A stretch of 39,344 nucleotides of DNA from positions 1 to 39,344 of the forward strand of contig JAKQHX010000028.1 in NCBI GenBank assembly GCA_029557815.1, read 5' to 3'. A model generated the notes under the pieces. It had not been told where the DNA came from and made no database searches. It saw nothing but the letters and a program-made list of their open reading frames with translations. The position numbers were made by a program, and so were the translations under genes. Of this stretch, positions 27,119-36,027 are shown piece by piece. The DNA comes from a bacterium. Its GTDB lineage: Bacteria; Patescibacteriota; Saccharimonadia; Saccharimonadales; JAGQNK01. How positions within the stretch are numbered: the first letter of the stretch is position 1; every line of letters starts with the position of its first letter.

Positions 27119-27364
27119 ATGAAATACATTTGTTTGGCAATTACCCTGGTGGCCCTTCTCAGCCTTGGCCACACTAGCGTAGTTAACGCCGCCGACGAAG
27201 AGATGTTCGTGCCGCAGACATCTTCGACCCGAACTGACGTACCTAGTCCGCCCCGTATGCCAGAGACTGGTGCGGGCAATATTGCAGGCGCATTCGCATC
27301 GGTAAGCATATCTGGGTATGTAGCGCATCGTGTGATTCTGCGGCGCCGAACCTTGACCAGATAG
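27119..27364 (+). CDS. 81-aa secreted mini-protein with MPETG anchor-like motif
   Basis: Signal peptide 'MKYICLAITLVALLSLGHTSVVNAAD'; C-term 'MPETGAGNIAGAFASVSISGYVAHRVILRRRTLTR'. Confidence 0.75.
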   Translation: MKYICLAITLVALLSLGHTSVVNAADEEMFVPQTSSTRTDVPSPPRMPETGAGNIAGAFASVSISGYVAHRVILRRRTLTR

Positions 27365-27518
27365 CGACATCCACGAAAGGTCCTGGATACTCCTCGGAGC
27401 TTTGCTGCCTGTTATCATGGTAACTTTTCCCCGGATTACTTCATAAGCCGAGTAGTTTGTGATATTTATTACTTGCATATAGGAGTAAAATATAAGGTAG
27501 GTAAGCGAGGGACATGCG

Positions 27519-28670
27519 ATGAGGAAACGAACTATGCTAGGAGCGCTGCCCCTGTTTTTATTGCCGATTTTTCTATGGGTAGGGTTGGCCGGCGCCCAGA
27601 CATTCAGGTCTGGCGATACGGCTACGGTCTCGGCTAGTGAAACGGTCAATAGTTCACTATTTGTGAGCGGGCGCACGGTGGATATCGCCGGGACGGTAGA
27701 TGGTGATGTCATCTGTGCCGGCATGAATATATCTATAAGCGGAACAGTGAGGGGCGATGTCATCTGTGCCGGCCAAACCGTAACGGTTTCCGGTGATGTC
27801 GAGGGTGATGTACGCCTCGCGGGCCAATCCGTTACCATTGGCGGGCAGGTGAGCGGCAACGCGTCCGTAGTAACTGCTGCGTTTTTGCTGGAAAGCGAAG
27901 GGAGCGTTGGGCAGGATCTGAGTGCTGCGGGCAGCGACTTGGTTTTGAACGGTGAGGTGGGACGTGATGTTTCGCTTGCAGGGGCGACTGCCACCATAAA
28001 CAACCAGATTGGCCGTAACGTTAACGCGAGTGTTGAAAATATCCGGCTTCACGGCCAAGCGGACATCGGCGGCGGGCTGTACTACACGAGTTCTCGTGAA
28101 GCCCAAGTTGCACAAGGTGCGGCTGTGGCAGGTGAGACGAAGCGTACCCAGCCAGCCCAAAAGAAGGGTACCTTTGAGACTCCTCTTGTAACGGGTATGA
28201 GTTTTGCGCTGTACATAATTGCAGCCCTGATGATCCTGTCGCTCGCTCTTGTGCTGCTTTTCCCTGCCGCAATCCATGCGACTACTTCGATTGCTCTCGC
28301 AAAACCACTGAAAGTACTGTTGACAGGATTTATTGCCGGCCTGGCTGTACCAGTGTTGATCGCTGTATTGATGATTACGGTCCTTGGCATCCCCCTGGCC
28401 TTATTACTGCTAGGTGTCTGGCTGCTGGTATTGTTCCTCTCCGGCCCGGTCTTTAGCTACTATATCGGCCGACTGCTGCTGAGTGACCAGAGAAATCCGT
28501 TCCTGATTATGGCACTTGGATCTCTAGTGGTTCTGGTCTTGCTCTTTGTCCCGATACTTGGTTTTCTTGTATGGCTGGCGGCAATCTGGATGGGCTCAGG
28601 AATGCTTCTGCTGGAGCTTATGCGCCGGACCCCCCGTCCGCAGTATGAAGTTGCTCCCGGCAAGAAATAG
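27519..28670 (+). CDS. Secreted/membrane bactofilin-like (polymer-forming domain) protein with C-terminal TMs
   Basis: Signal peptide; repeats 'GTVDGDVICAGMNISISGTVRGDVICAGQTVTVSGDVEGDVRLAGQSVTIGGQVSGN'; several TM helices. Confidence 0.8.
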   Translation: MRKRTMLGALPLFLLPIFLWVGLAGAQTFRSGDTATVSASETVNSSLFVSGRTVDIAGTVDGDVICAGMNISISGTVRGDVICAGQTVTVSGDVEGDVRLAGQSVTIGGQVSGNASVVTAAFLLESEGSVGQDLSAAGSDLVLNGEVGRDVSLAGATATINNQIGRNVNASVENIRLHGQADIGGGLYYTSSREAQVAQGAAVAGETKRTQPAQKKGTFETPLVTGMSFALYIIAALMILSLALVLLFPAAIHATTSIALAKPLKVLLTGFIAGLAVPVLIAVLMITVLGIPLALLLLGVWLLVLFLSGPVFSYYIGRLLLSDQRNPFLIMALGSLVVLVLLFVPILGFLVWLAAIWMGSGMLLLELMRRTPRPQYEVAPGKK

Positions 28671-28743
28671 CCTCGCGCAGTAAACCTCCTGCCTTTGAAC
28701 GTGCTATTCTATAACCAATAGCACTTAACTTAGAAGTACCTCT

Positions 28744-30072
28744 ATGAAGTTTCGGAAATCAAAATTGCCTGCTATTCCGGCAGTTCCGTCTGCCATATCG
28801 AACTTAGCGGCCATGCCAATAAATACGCTCAACCCAAAAGTCCTGACCGACATCTTGTTCAAAAAAGACAAACGCACACAGTTATTCTTGGATCTGTCAC
28901 CGCAGAAGCGCCTGTTGTTACTGCGTTCACTGACAGCAAGCGTGCGCAAAGATATTTTGATACACGTGCCCGATGAGGATCTGGTGGAGCTATTACACAT
29001 GGTCGATCCGGACGAGGCTACGGACATGCTACAGCTGTTGACTGCGAAACGACGTGAAAAGATCCTGCAAATGGTGAGTGTAAGTCTCAAGGAGTCGCTC
29101 AGTACGCTGCTTGAATTCGACGCGGCGACGGCTGCCGGTCTGATGACCCTGGATTATATTCAGGTGGATACCGGTGATACCATCGCCGAAGTCGCCAAAA
29201 AGTTCAAAAATCACGAAAAATCCACCGGCCGGCCACCGGTCATTTTGGCTATGAAAGAGGACGGTAAACTGGCTGGTTTTTTGCCCGGACACGAGCTCGG
29301 TTTCGGCCGAGCTTCGGAGTTGATCGGCAAGTATGTCAAGCGTTTGCCTTCCATTTCCTACGCAGCAACCCATGACGCCGTTATACATATGTTTCATGCA
29401 CACCCGCATTCGAAAGTTGCCGTCAAAAACGATGCCGGGGATGTCATCGGTATCATCTACTCGGATGATGTGTTGAAGCTCATGCAGGAACAGGAAGCAT
29501 CATCTCTGTATGACTTCGCCGGTATCGTCCAGGAGGAGAGCGTGTCTGACAGCGCGCGCCGCAAGGTCAGGAACCGCTACCAGTGGCTCATTATCAACCT
29601 TGCAACAGCGTTCTTGGCAGCCTTTACTATTGGTCAGTTCGAGGATATCTTGAATGAATTTGTGTTGCTGGCCGTTTACATGCCGATAGTTGCTGGCATG
29701 GGCGGAAACGCCGCAACCCAGACGCTGGCTGTTTTGGTGCGTGGTATTTCGTTGGGGCAAATTGACCTAAAGACGGCCGGCCGGACGTTGCGTAACGAGC
29801 TTGGTGCCGGCTTCATAAACGGCATGATAAACGCCATATTGGTGGCTGCGGTGGTCATTGTCGTGAACGGCGACTTCAAGATTGCCCTTGTTCTGGCACT
29901 AGCCATGGTCATCAACCTTGTCGTCGCGGCTTTCTTCGGTACGCTCGTGCCCCTCATCATGACTAAGCTTGGCAAAGATCCGGCAGCGTCTGCAACGATC
30001 TTTATTACGACAGCGACGGACGTGCTTGGTTTCTTGGCGTTCTTGGGGCTTGCTACGCTGGTGTTAAAATAA
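28744..30072 (+). CDS. mgtE: MgtE-family magnesium transporter
   Basis: MgtE_N 'DEDLVELLHMVDPDEATDMLQLL', two CBS domains, TM domain 'PIVAGMGGNAATQTLAVLVRGI'. Confidence 0.95.
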   Translation: MKFRKSKLPAIPAVPSAISNLAAMPINTLNPKVLTDILFKKDKRTQLFLDLSPQKRLLLLRSLTASVRKDILIHVPDEDLVELLHMVDPDEATDMLQLLTAKRREKILQMVSVSLKESLSTLLEFDAATAAGLMTLDYIQVDTGDTIAEVAKKFKNHEKSTGRPPVILAMKEDGKLAGFLPGHELGFGRASELIGKYVKRLPSISYAATHDAVIHMFHAHPHSKVAVKNDAGDVIGIIYSDDVLKLMQEQEASSLYDFAGIVQEESVSDSARRKVRNRYQWLIINLATAFLAAFTIGQFEDILNEFVLLAVYMPIVAGMGGNAATQTLAVLVRGISLGQIDLKTAGRTLRNELGAGFINGMINAILVAAVVIVVNGDFKIALVLALAMVINLVVAAFFGTLVPLIMTKLGKDPAASATIFITTATDVLGFLAFLGLATLVLK

Positions 30073-30076
30073 GGAC

Positions 30077-30505
30077 ATGGCAGAACCCAAGACCAAGCCC
30101 AACGACGCGGACGTAGACGCTTTCTTAGATACTATCACCGATGCGCAAAAACGTGCCGATAGTCAGCAGCTGTGCGCACTATTCGAGGAAATTACCAACG
30201 AGCCGGCCAAGATGTGGGGATCAAGCATTGTTGGCTTCGGTACATACCACTACAAGTACAAGTCTGGACGCGAAGGCGACTGGCCGATAGTCGCTTTTTC
30301 ACCGCGCAAAAACGCCATAACCCTATACATAATGGACAGCTACAAGTTCGACGCCCACCAGGATTTGCTGGACAAACTGGGTCCGCACAAAACCAGCAAA
30401 GCCTGTCTGTATATCAAGCGCTTATCAGACGTGGATGAAGAAATCTTGCGTCAGCTCATCTCTGAGTCGGTTAGACACGTCAAGTCCGGAGATTTTTTGC
30501 TTTAA
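30077..30505 (+). CDS. DUF1801-domain protein
   Basis: 'MWGSSIVGFGTYHYKYKSGREGDWPIVAFSPRKNAITLYI', 'KTSKACLYIKRLSDVD'. Confidence 0.85.
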   Translation: MAEPKTKPNDADVDAFLDTITDAQKRADSQQLCALFEEITNEPAKMWGSSIVGFGTYHYKYKSGREGDWPIVAFSPRKNAITLYIMDSYKFDAHQDLLDKLGPHKTSKACLYIKRLSDVDEEILRQLISESVRHVKSGDFLL

Positions 30506-30557
30506 TTGTCAGAATAGATTGACTCAGGTAGCGCTCGGGTCTTACCCTTAATATAAG

Positions 30558-31850
30558 ATGTTTGAAGACGCAACCAAAAAACTAAAGAAAACAATCCGTG
30601 GACTTATACCCATTCATCCGCGTTATGAACTCAAGTCAAATGACGTCAAGCCGGCTCTCGAGTACATCGACGCCTATTGGCACAAACTGGAGCGGTATCA
30701 CCCCAAGGATGATGAAAGTCTGCTGGGCTTACCGAATAAGTATCTTGTACCAGCCTTTGAAGAAGGCCATGAATTTGATTTCAATGAGATGTACTACTGG
30801 GATAGCTATTTTATGGTGCAGGGCATGATGGATGCAGAGCACAAGGCACTCGTTGTAGGGATCCTGGAGAATCTGGTGAGTGAGTTTGAGCGCTTCAAGG
30901 TTATCCCAAACGCTTCACGCATGTACTTGATGGGTCGTAGCCAGCCCCCTTTCCTGACGTCCTTTATATGGGAAGTGTATGACACGTATGACATGGACAA
31001 GAAATGGTTGAAGCGCATGATGAAAGCGGCAGAAGCGGAGTACACTTCCGTGTGGATGGGCACCTCAAAGCCAAATGCCCGACAGGTTTATAAAGGACTC
31101 AGCCGTTACTATGACATCAATCACCTGAATGACCTGGCGGAGGCTGAGAGCGGTTGGGATATGACGACGCGTTTTGGCCGCAAGGCGCTCAGCTACGTGC
31201 CGGTCGACTTGAATGCGCTCTTGTATAAGTATGAAATGGATTTTGCCCGCTACTATCGGCTAATAGACGAAAAGCGTAAATCTGCGGCATGGGAAGTTGC
31301 CGCCAAATACCGCAAAAACGTCATGGATGGCCTTATGTGGAGCAACCTGCGTGGTATCTATTTTGATTATAACTATGCCAAAGAGAAGCGAGGTACGGTG
31401 AGTTCATTGGCGACCTACTACCCGATGTGGGCCGGCATGGTTGACAAACAGCAAGCCGAGCAGCTCGTCAAGGCGCTCAGGCGATTCGAGCAACGTGGTG
31501 GCTTGGCTACAACTGACGGCCAGGCACTGAATCAGATGGTTCCAGGCGTCATCGCCCCCGGAACTATGCCAACGCAGTGGGCATACCCAAACGGCTGGGC
31601 ACCGTTGCATTACATCGTCATAAAAGGCCTACAGCGATATGGCTACCATGAAGATGCCCGCAGGATTGCTATGAAGTGGCTTAAAACAAATCTGGATTGG
31701 TTTAACACGAACGGTGTGTTCCTAGAAAAGTACAATGTCGTTTCACCCGACAAGCCGCCCGCAAAAGGGGTATATCCTTCCCAGACAGGATTTGGCTGGA
31801 CGAACGCGGTATTTGAACGGCTCTGCAAAGAGTATATTGATGGAATCTGA
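30558..31850 (+). CDS. Trehalase-like glycoside hydrolase family 37 protein
   Basis: 'FNEMYYWDSYFMVQGM', 'NASRMYLMGRSQPP', 'AESGWDMTTRFG', 'QWAYPNGWAPLHYIVIKGLQRYG', 'LEKYNV'. Confidence 0.9.
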   Translation: MFEDATKKLKKTIRGLIPIHPRYELKSNDVKPALEYIDAYWHKLERYHPKDDESLLGLPNKYLVPAFEEGHEFDFNEMYYWDSYFMVQGMMDAEHKALVVGILENLVSEFERFKVIPNASRMYLMGRSQPPFLTSFIWEVYDTYDMDKKWLKRMMKAAEAEYTSVWMGTSKPNARQVYKGLSRYYDINHLNDLAEAESGWDMTTRFGRKALSYVPVDLNALLYKYEMDFARYYRLIDEKRKSAAWEVAAKYRKNVMDGLMWSNLRGIYFDYNYAKEKRGTVSSLATYYPMWAGMVDKQQAEQLVKALRRFEQRGGLATTDGQALNQMVPGVIAPGTMPTQWAYPNGWAPLHYIVIKGLQRYGYHEDARRIAMKWLKTNLDWFNTNGVFLEKYNVVSPDKPPAKGVYPSQTGFGWTNAVFERLCKEYIDGI

Positions 31851-32013
31851 AGATACTAAGCTACCATGCGTCGACAAGATGGCGTTTGACACAAAAAAGG
31901 AAGCCGAAGGGTCAGCCGTCGCCGTTTCTTGGCAACACGGCACAAAGCTGAAGCCCTATAAGTGCCAACATTGCAATCTCTGGCACCTGGCAAGCACGTA
32001 CGAGGATTTCTAG
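31840..32013 (+). CDS. 57-aa small protein with CxxC...H motif (YKCQHCNLWHL)
   Basis: ATG overlaps trehalase end by 11 nt; stop TAG abuts ATG of the next gene. Confidence 0.65.
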   Translation: MESEDTKLPCVDKMAFDTKKEAEGSAVAVSWQHGTKLKPYKCQHCNLWHLASTYEDF

Positions 32014-32655
32014 ATGAACGTCAGCGGTATGTACCAGCGGGCACTGGAGCAAGCCGGTGTAAAAAATGAAAGCGTCCATCACGAGTTTGTAACAGGCGTT
32101 CATGGTATAAAAATAGATTTTGATGTCACGCATAATAACCGTTCCAGCCCACTTTACATCGCGGGGGTTATGTTTAAGGCATCACTAATAATGCGAGAAT
32201 CTGGCGGTGAGGGGGTAATCGGGATACTCGGAATCGATACGGGTACTACTAGGCACGCCAAAGACGTGGCGACTGTTATAACGTCAGCAGGATTTGCGAT
32301 GCGGGCGGTCGCACTGACTACTCATAAGAGAATCGAAGATGGCAAAAAACACATTGAATTGACTGATGAGACACGTGAATTAGTGTCCGCCCACAAAATC
32401 AGGCACATCGCTATCGATGATGATACAGGCACGACCGGCAGCTCAACTGCACAACCGGTTCCAGCCCTTCGTGACCTCGGGGTAGAGGATATATCCGTTT
32501 ATTATGATTGGATTCGCAATCCCGAGCTTCCCTATTTGGATGAGCTAGGTGTCGCTTACGAGGGTATTATTCGGGTCTGCCTTCCTGATTATGAACCCGA
32601 TGATTGTGAATTATGTGATAGCAATGTTCCGCTTATCCCGTACGCTAGTAAGTGA
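32014..32655 (+). CDS. Phosphoribosyltransferase-like protein
   Basis: PRPP-loop-like 'IRHIAIDDDTGTTGSSTAQPVPALRDLGVEDISVYYDW'. Confidence 0.55.
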   Translation: MNVSGMYQRALEQAGVKNESVHHEFVTGVHGIKIDFDVTHNNRSSPLYIAGVMFKASLIMRESGGEGVIGILGIDTGTTRHAKDVATVITSAGFAMRAVALTTHKRIEDGKKHIELTDETRELVSAHKIRHIAIDDDTGTTGSSTAQPVPALRDLGVEDISVYYDWIRNPELPYLDELGVAYEGIIRVCLPDYEPDDCELCDSNVPLIPYASK

Positions 32656-32932
32656 CCACTCTCCTACGTGAGTGATAGAGTGAAAAGGCTAGGTAGGCAA
32701 AGATTTTATGCGTCAGGCGTCAGAAACGCCGGAATTCATGAAGCGGGCCTCAAAATACTGGATAGATTGATAGGCACGAAACAGACTGTAACCCTCCATG
32801 ATCTGCTATAATGCAGTAGCTATGACAAGTATTTGTCGCCAAACTCGCATAAGTACGATGCCCGGGCGGGCTTAAGATATTTCTCTCTTTGATTTTCTCT
32901 TATCACCCTAAACAGGTACACTAGTAAGAAGC

Positions 32933-34384
32933 ATGAACTACTACATTACAACCTCTATTCCGTATGTAAATGCAGAGCCGCATATCGGCTTTGCACTTGA
33001 GCTCGTCATGGCTGACGTGCTGGCCCGTAATGCGCGTGCGCAGGGCAAGCCGGTTATCTTTAGTACTGGCACTGATGAGCACGGTGGCAAGATTGCCGAA
33101 AAGGCTGAAGCCAACAAACAAACGCCCAAACAGTTTACAGACGGTATAAGTCAGCAGTTCCGTGAGTTAGCCAAAGCGCTTAACGTCAGTAATGACCGCT
33201 TCATCCGTACGACTGATCCTGGGCACGAACAGCGCGCCCAGCTTATCTGGAAGTCGTTAGAGAAGGATATCTACAAAGGAAGTTACAGCGGCCTGTACTG
33301 TACTGGCTGCGAAGCTTTTGTTACCGAAGCAGTCGCTAAAGAGAATAACGGTGTCTGCCCCCACCACAATAAGCCTTACGAAACGCTCGAGGAAGAAAAC
33401 TATTTCTTTAAGCTTAGCCAGTATGCTGACCAGATCAAACAAGCAATTACGGATGGCAGTTTCCATATTATCCCAGCAACCCGCAAGCATGAAGTGTTGA
33501 ATGTTATCAAAGACGGGCTGGAGGATATAAGTATCAGCCGCCCTAAGGACAAGATATCATGGGGGATTCCTGTGCCGGGCGATAAGAACCAGGTCATGTA
33601 CGTCTGGTTCGAGGCGCTCATGAACTACCTGACGGTGCTTGGCTACCCGGAACACGATGATTTCAAAAAGTTTTGGCCGGCGAACGTGCAGGTTATCGGT
33701 AAAGACATAATTCGTTTCCATGCGGCGATTTGGCCTGGTATGCTGCTTGCGCTTGGCTTGCCCCTGCCAAAGACGTTGTATGTGCACGGATTTATTAACG
33801 CCGAAGGTGGTGTCAAGATGAGCAAATCCCTTGGCAATGTGGTCGTGCCAAAAGATATTCTCGCTGAATACAGTGCCGATGTGCTCCGGTACTATCTTTT
33901 GCGGCACATCCCTTCGTATGGTGACGGTGATTTTAGCTTGGATCGCTTGCGCATAGTCTATAACAGTGAGCTCGCCAATGAGCTTGGCAATACGGTCCAG
34001 CGTACGGCTGCCATGGTCAAGACATACCAGAATGGCATCATCGGGAATATCCCGCCCTCAACGCACGACATTGCGCAGTATATTGAAGCTATGGAAAAGT
34101 GTAAGTTCGACCGGGCACTCGATGAGATATGGGAACTCATCAAAGGATTGAACCAGTATATCGATGAACAAAAGCCATGGGAGGTGCACAAGCGCGGCGA
34201 CAAGGATCACCTCCAGGAAGTCCTGGCCTATCAGGTAAGTTGTTTGCTGCAAGTTGCTGAGCTGCTACAGCCCTTTATGCCGGAAACAGCCCTTAAAATT
34301 CGCCACGTATTTGAAGAAGGCGTTATACAGCCTATTGATGGCACGCTTTTCCCCCGCAAAGAAACCCCAGTCGCCAAGGCGTAA
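32933..34384 (+). CDS. metG: Methionyl-tRNA synthetase
   Basis: 'YITTSIPYVNAEPHIGFALE', 'GTDEHGGKIAEKA', 'KMSKSLGNVV'. Confidence 0.97.
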   Translation: MNYYITTSIPYVNAEPHIGFALELVMADVLARNARAQGKPVIFSTGTDEHGGKIAEKAEANKQTPKQFTDGISQQFRELAKALNVSNDRFIRTTDPGHEQRAQLIWKSLEKDIYKGSYSGLYCTGCEAFVTEAVAKENNGVCPHHNKPYETLEEENYFFKLSQYADQIKQAITDGSFHIIPATRKHEVLNVIKDGLEDISISRPKDKISWGIPVPGDKNQVMYVWFEALMNYLTVLGYPEHDDFKKFWPANVQVIGKDIIRFHAAIWPGMLLALGLPLPKTLYVHGFINAEGGVKMSKSLGNVVVPKDILAEYSADVLRYYLLRHIPSYGDGDFSLDRLRIVYNSELANELGNTVQRTAAMVKTYQNGIIGNIPPSTHDIAQYIEAMEKCKFDRALDEIWELIKGLNQYIDEQKPWEVHKRGDKDHLQEVLAYQVSCLLQVAELLQPFMPETALKIRHVFEEGVIQPIDGTLFPRKETPVAKA

Positions 34385-34388
34385 AGCC

Positions 34389-35156
34389 ATGCAGTTTGTC
34401 GATACACACTGCCACATCCACTTTCCGGATTACGAATTGGAGCCGGATGAAGTCCGTATGGCTGCAGCCGACAACGGCGTAACACGGTTAATATGTGTAG
34501 GCTGTACATTGCCTGATAGTCGGGATGCGGTCGAATATGCCGCCAAACATGAAGGGGTGTGGGCAGGCATTGGTTTGCACCCACACGAGGCCGATCTTTA
34601 TATTCACGATCACAAGAAGCTGCAACAGTTTCGCGATTTAGTCCATAAGCCGAAGGTGGTTGCCGTAGGTGAAACGGGACTGGATTACTACTATGGGCAT
34701 TCTTCGCCTGAAAACCAGCAGAAACTGTTGCGGTTTCAGTTGGACATGGCAGCGGAATATGGATTGCCGATTATTTTCCATGTACGAGATGCCTTTGACG
34801 ATTTCTGGCCGATTTTTGACGAATATAAAGGGTTGGAAGGTGTTATCCATAGTTTTACCGCCACCGAAAAGGAATTGGACCAAATCTTGGCGCGCAATCT
34901 GTATATCGGCTTGAACGGCATCATGACATTCACGAAAAATCCCGAGCAATTGCACGCTGCAAAAAAGGTGCCTCTCGACCGCCTGTTGCTAGAGACCGAC
35001 GCACCATTCTTGACCCCTGTTCCGTTTCGTGGTAAAATCTGCGAGCCAAGGCATGTAGTGGTTACGGCCGAGTTTTTAGCCAGTGTACGAGAGGAGCGTC
35101 TCGAAGATTTGGCTGCGGCTACGACACAGAATGCCCGCGACTTGTTCAAAATATAG
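34389..35156 (+). CDS. tatD: TatD-family metal-dependent deoxyribonuclease
   Basis: 'VDTHCHIHFPD', 'GIGLHPHEAD', 'AVGETGLDYYY', 'LLLETDAPFLTPVPFRGKICEP'. Confidence 0.93.
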   Translation: MQFVDTHCHIHFPDYELEPDEVRMAAADNGVTRLICVGCTLPDSRDAVEYAAKHEGVWAGIGLHPHEADLYIHDHKKLQQFRDLVHKPKVVAVGETGLDYYYGHSSPENQQKLLRFQLDMAAEYGLPIIFHVRDAFDDFWPIFDEYKGLEGVIHSFTATEKELDQILARNLYIGLNGIMTFTKNPEQLHAAKKVPLDRLLLETDAPFLTPVPFRGKICEPRHVVVTAEFLASVREERLEDLAAATTQNARDLFKI

Positions 35157-35163
35157 GAGATGT

Positions 35164-35631
35164 ATGTTCGGAAATCACGGGGCAACCCCCACAGGATTCA
35201 ATTCCATAGAAGCGCTCAGGGACAATAACCCTGAAATGGCTGGTGCTGTAGATGTCGTCTACAGAAGGATGGCTATTATGGATAAAGCCCTGGAAAATAC
35301 CCGCAGAGCCCTTGGAATTGTGCCCACCTCCCAAGAGGTGCATCAGCATGCTGCCCAGCAGGAATCGTTTACGCAAACTGTTTCTCAGGAATATGATCCG
35401 GTTGCCGAGGCAGAAGCAGTGCTGCAGCGAGCGGCAGCAGAACGTCAGCGGCAGGCTGCGATGGGTGCAGGTGCCCGCGAGCGTCTCCAGACGATACCGG
35501 ACAATAACCCGACTTTCGACCCTGGCCTGACTCCTGTCCAGCCTGTACCACCATCAGAAGTTGAGAGTCAGATAGCGTTCGTAAGTCAGATTGCCGACAA
35601 TCGGTATAACAACCTGCATGGGATGAATTAA
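35164..35631 (+). CDS. Hypothetical protein (155 aa), Ala/Gln-rich helical
   Basis: ORF after tatD with SD aggaga. Confidence 0.65.
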   Translation: MFGNHGATPTGFNSIEALRDNNPEMAGAVDVVYRRMAIMDKALENTRRALGIVPTSQEVHQHAAQQESFTQTVSQEYDPVAEAEAVLQRAAAERQRQAAMGAGARERLQTIPDNNPTFDPGLTPVQPVPPSEVESQIAFVSQIADNRYNNLHGMN

Positions 35632-35634
35632 GGT

Positions 35635-36003
35635 ATGTTAAAGAAAATCATGAATGGCCTATCAGCCCAAAAGGACGCCCAGCGCAAAGCGGACCTATAC
35701 CGCAAATTGTTGCGACACGAGGCTAGAATCGGCGGTGAGGTCTTTGGTCCGGTACAGCCTGGCGGCCGTCGTGAATTCTTTTGCTTGGACGAGCATACAT
35801 GGGTATGGCACGAAGAATGGGTTGACCAAAACGGACAACATCAATATGCCACAACGCGTTACGACATTCGTCCAAACGGCTTGGTGAAATCGCAAAACGG
35901 CCAGTACAAGCCTGTTTCTGACCAGGAAGCCCGCAACCTCTTGAGTGCCGCGGAATTGTACAAACAACGGGTCAATAGCGAACTCTACTCTTTTGTCGCT
36001 TAA
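35635..36003 (+). CDS. Hypothetical protein (122 aa)
   Basis: ORF directly following, 'WVWHEEWVDQNGQHQYATTRYDIRPNGLVKSQNGQY'. Confidence 0.7.
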   Translation: MLKKIMNGLSAQKDAQRKADLYRKLLRHEARIGGEVFGPVQPGGRREFFCLDEHTWVWHEEWVDQNGQHQYATTRYDIRPNGLVKSQNGQYKPVSDQEARNLLSAAELYKQRVNSELYSFVA

Positions 36004-36027
36004 AAACCGGTTTGGTAGGCTAGAGGT

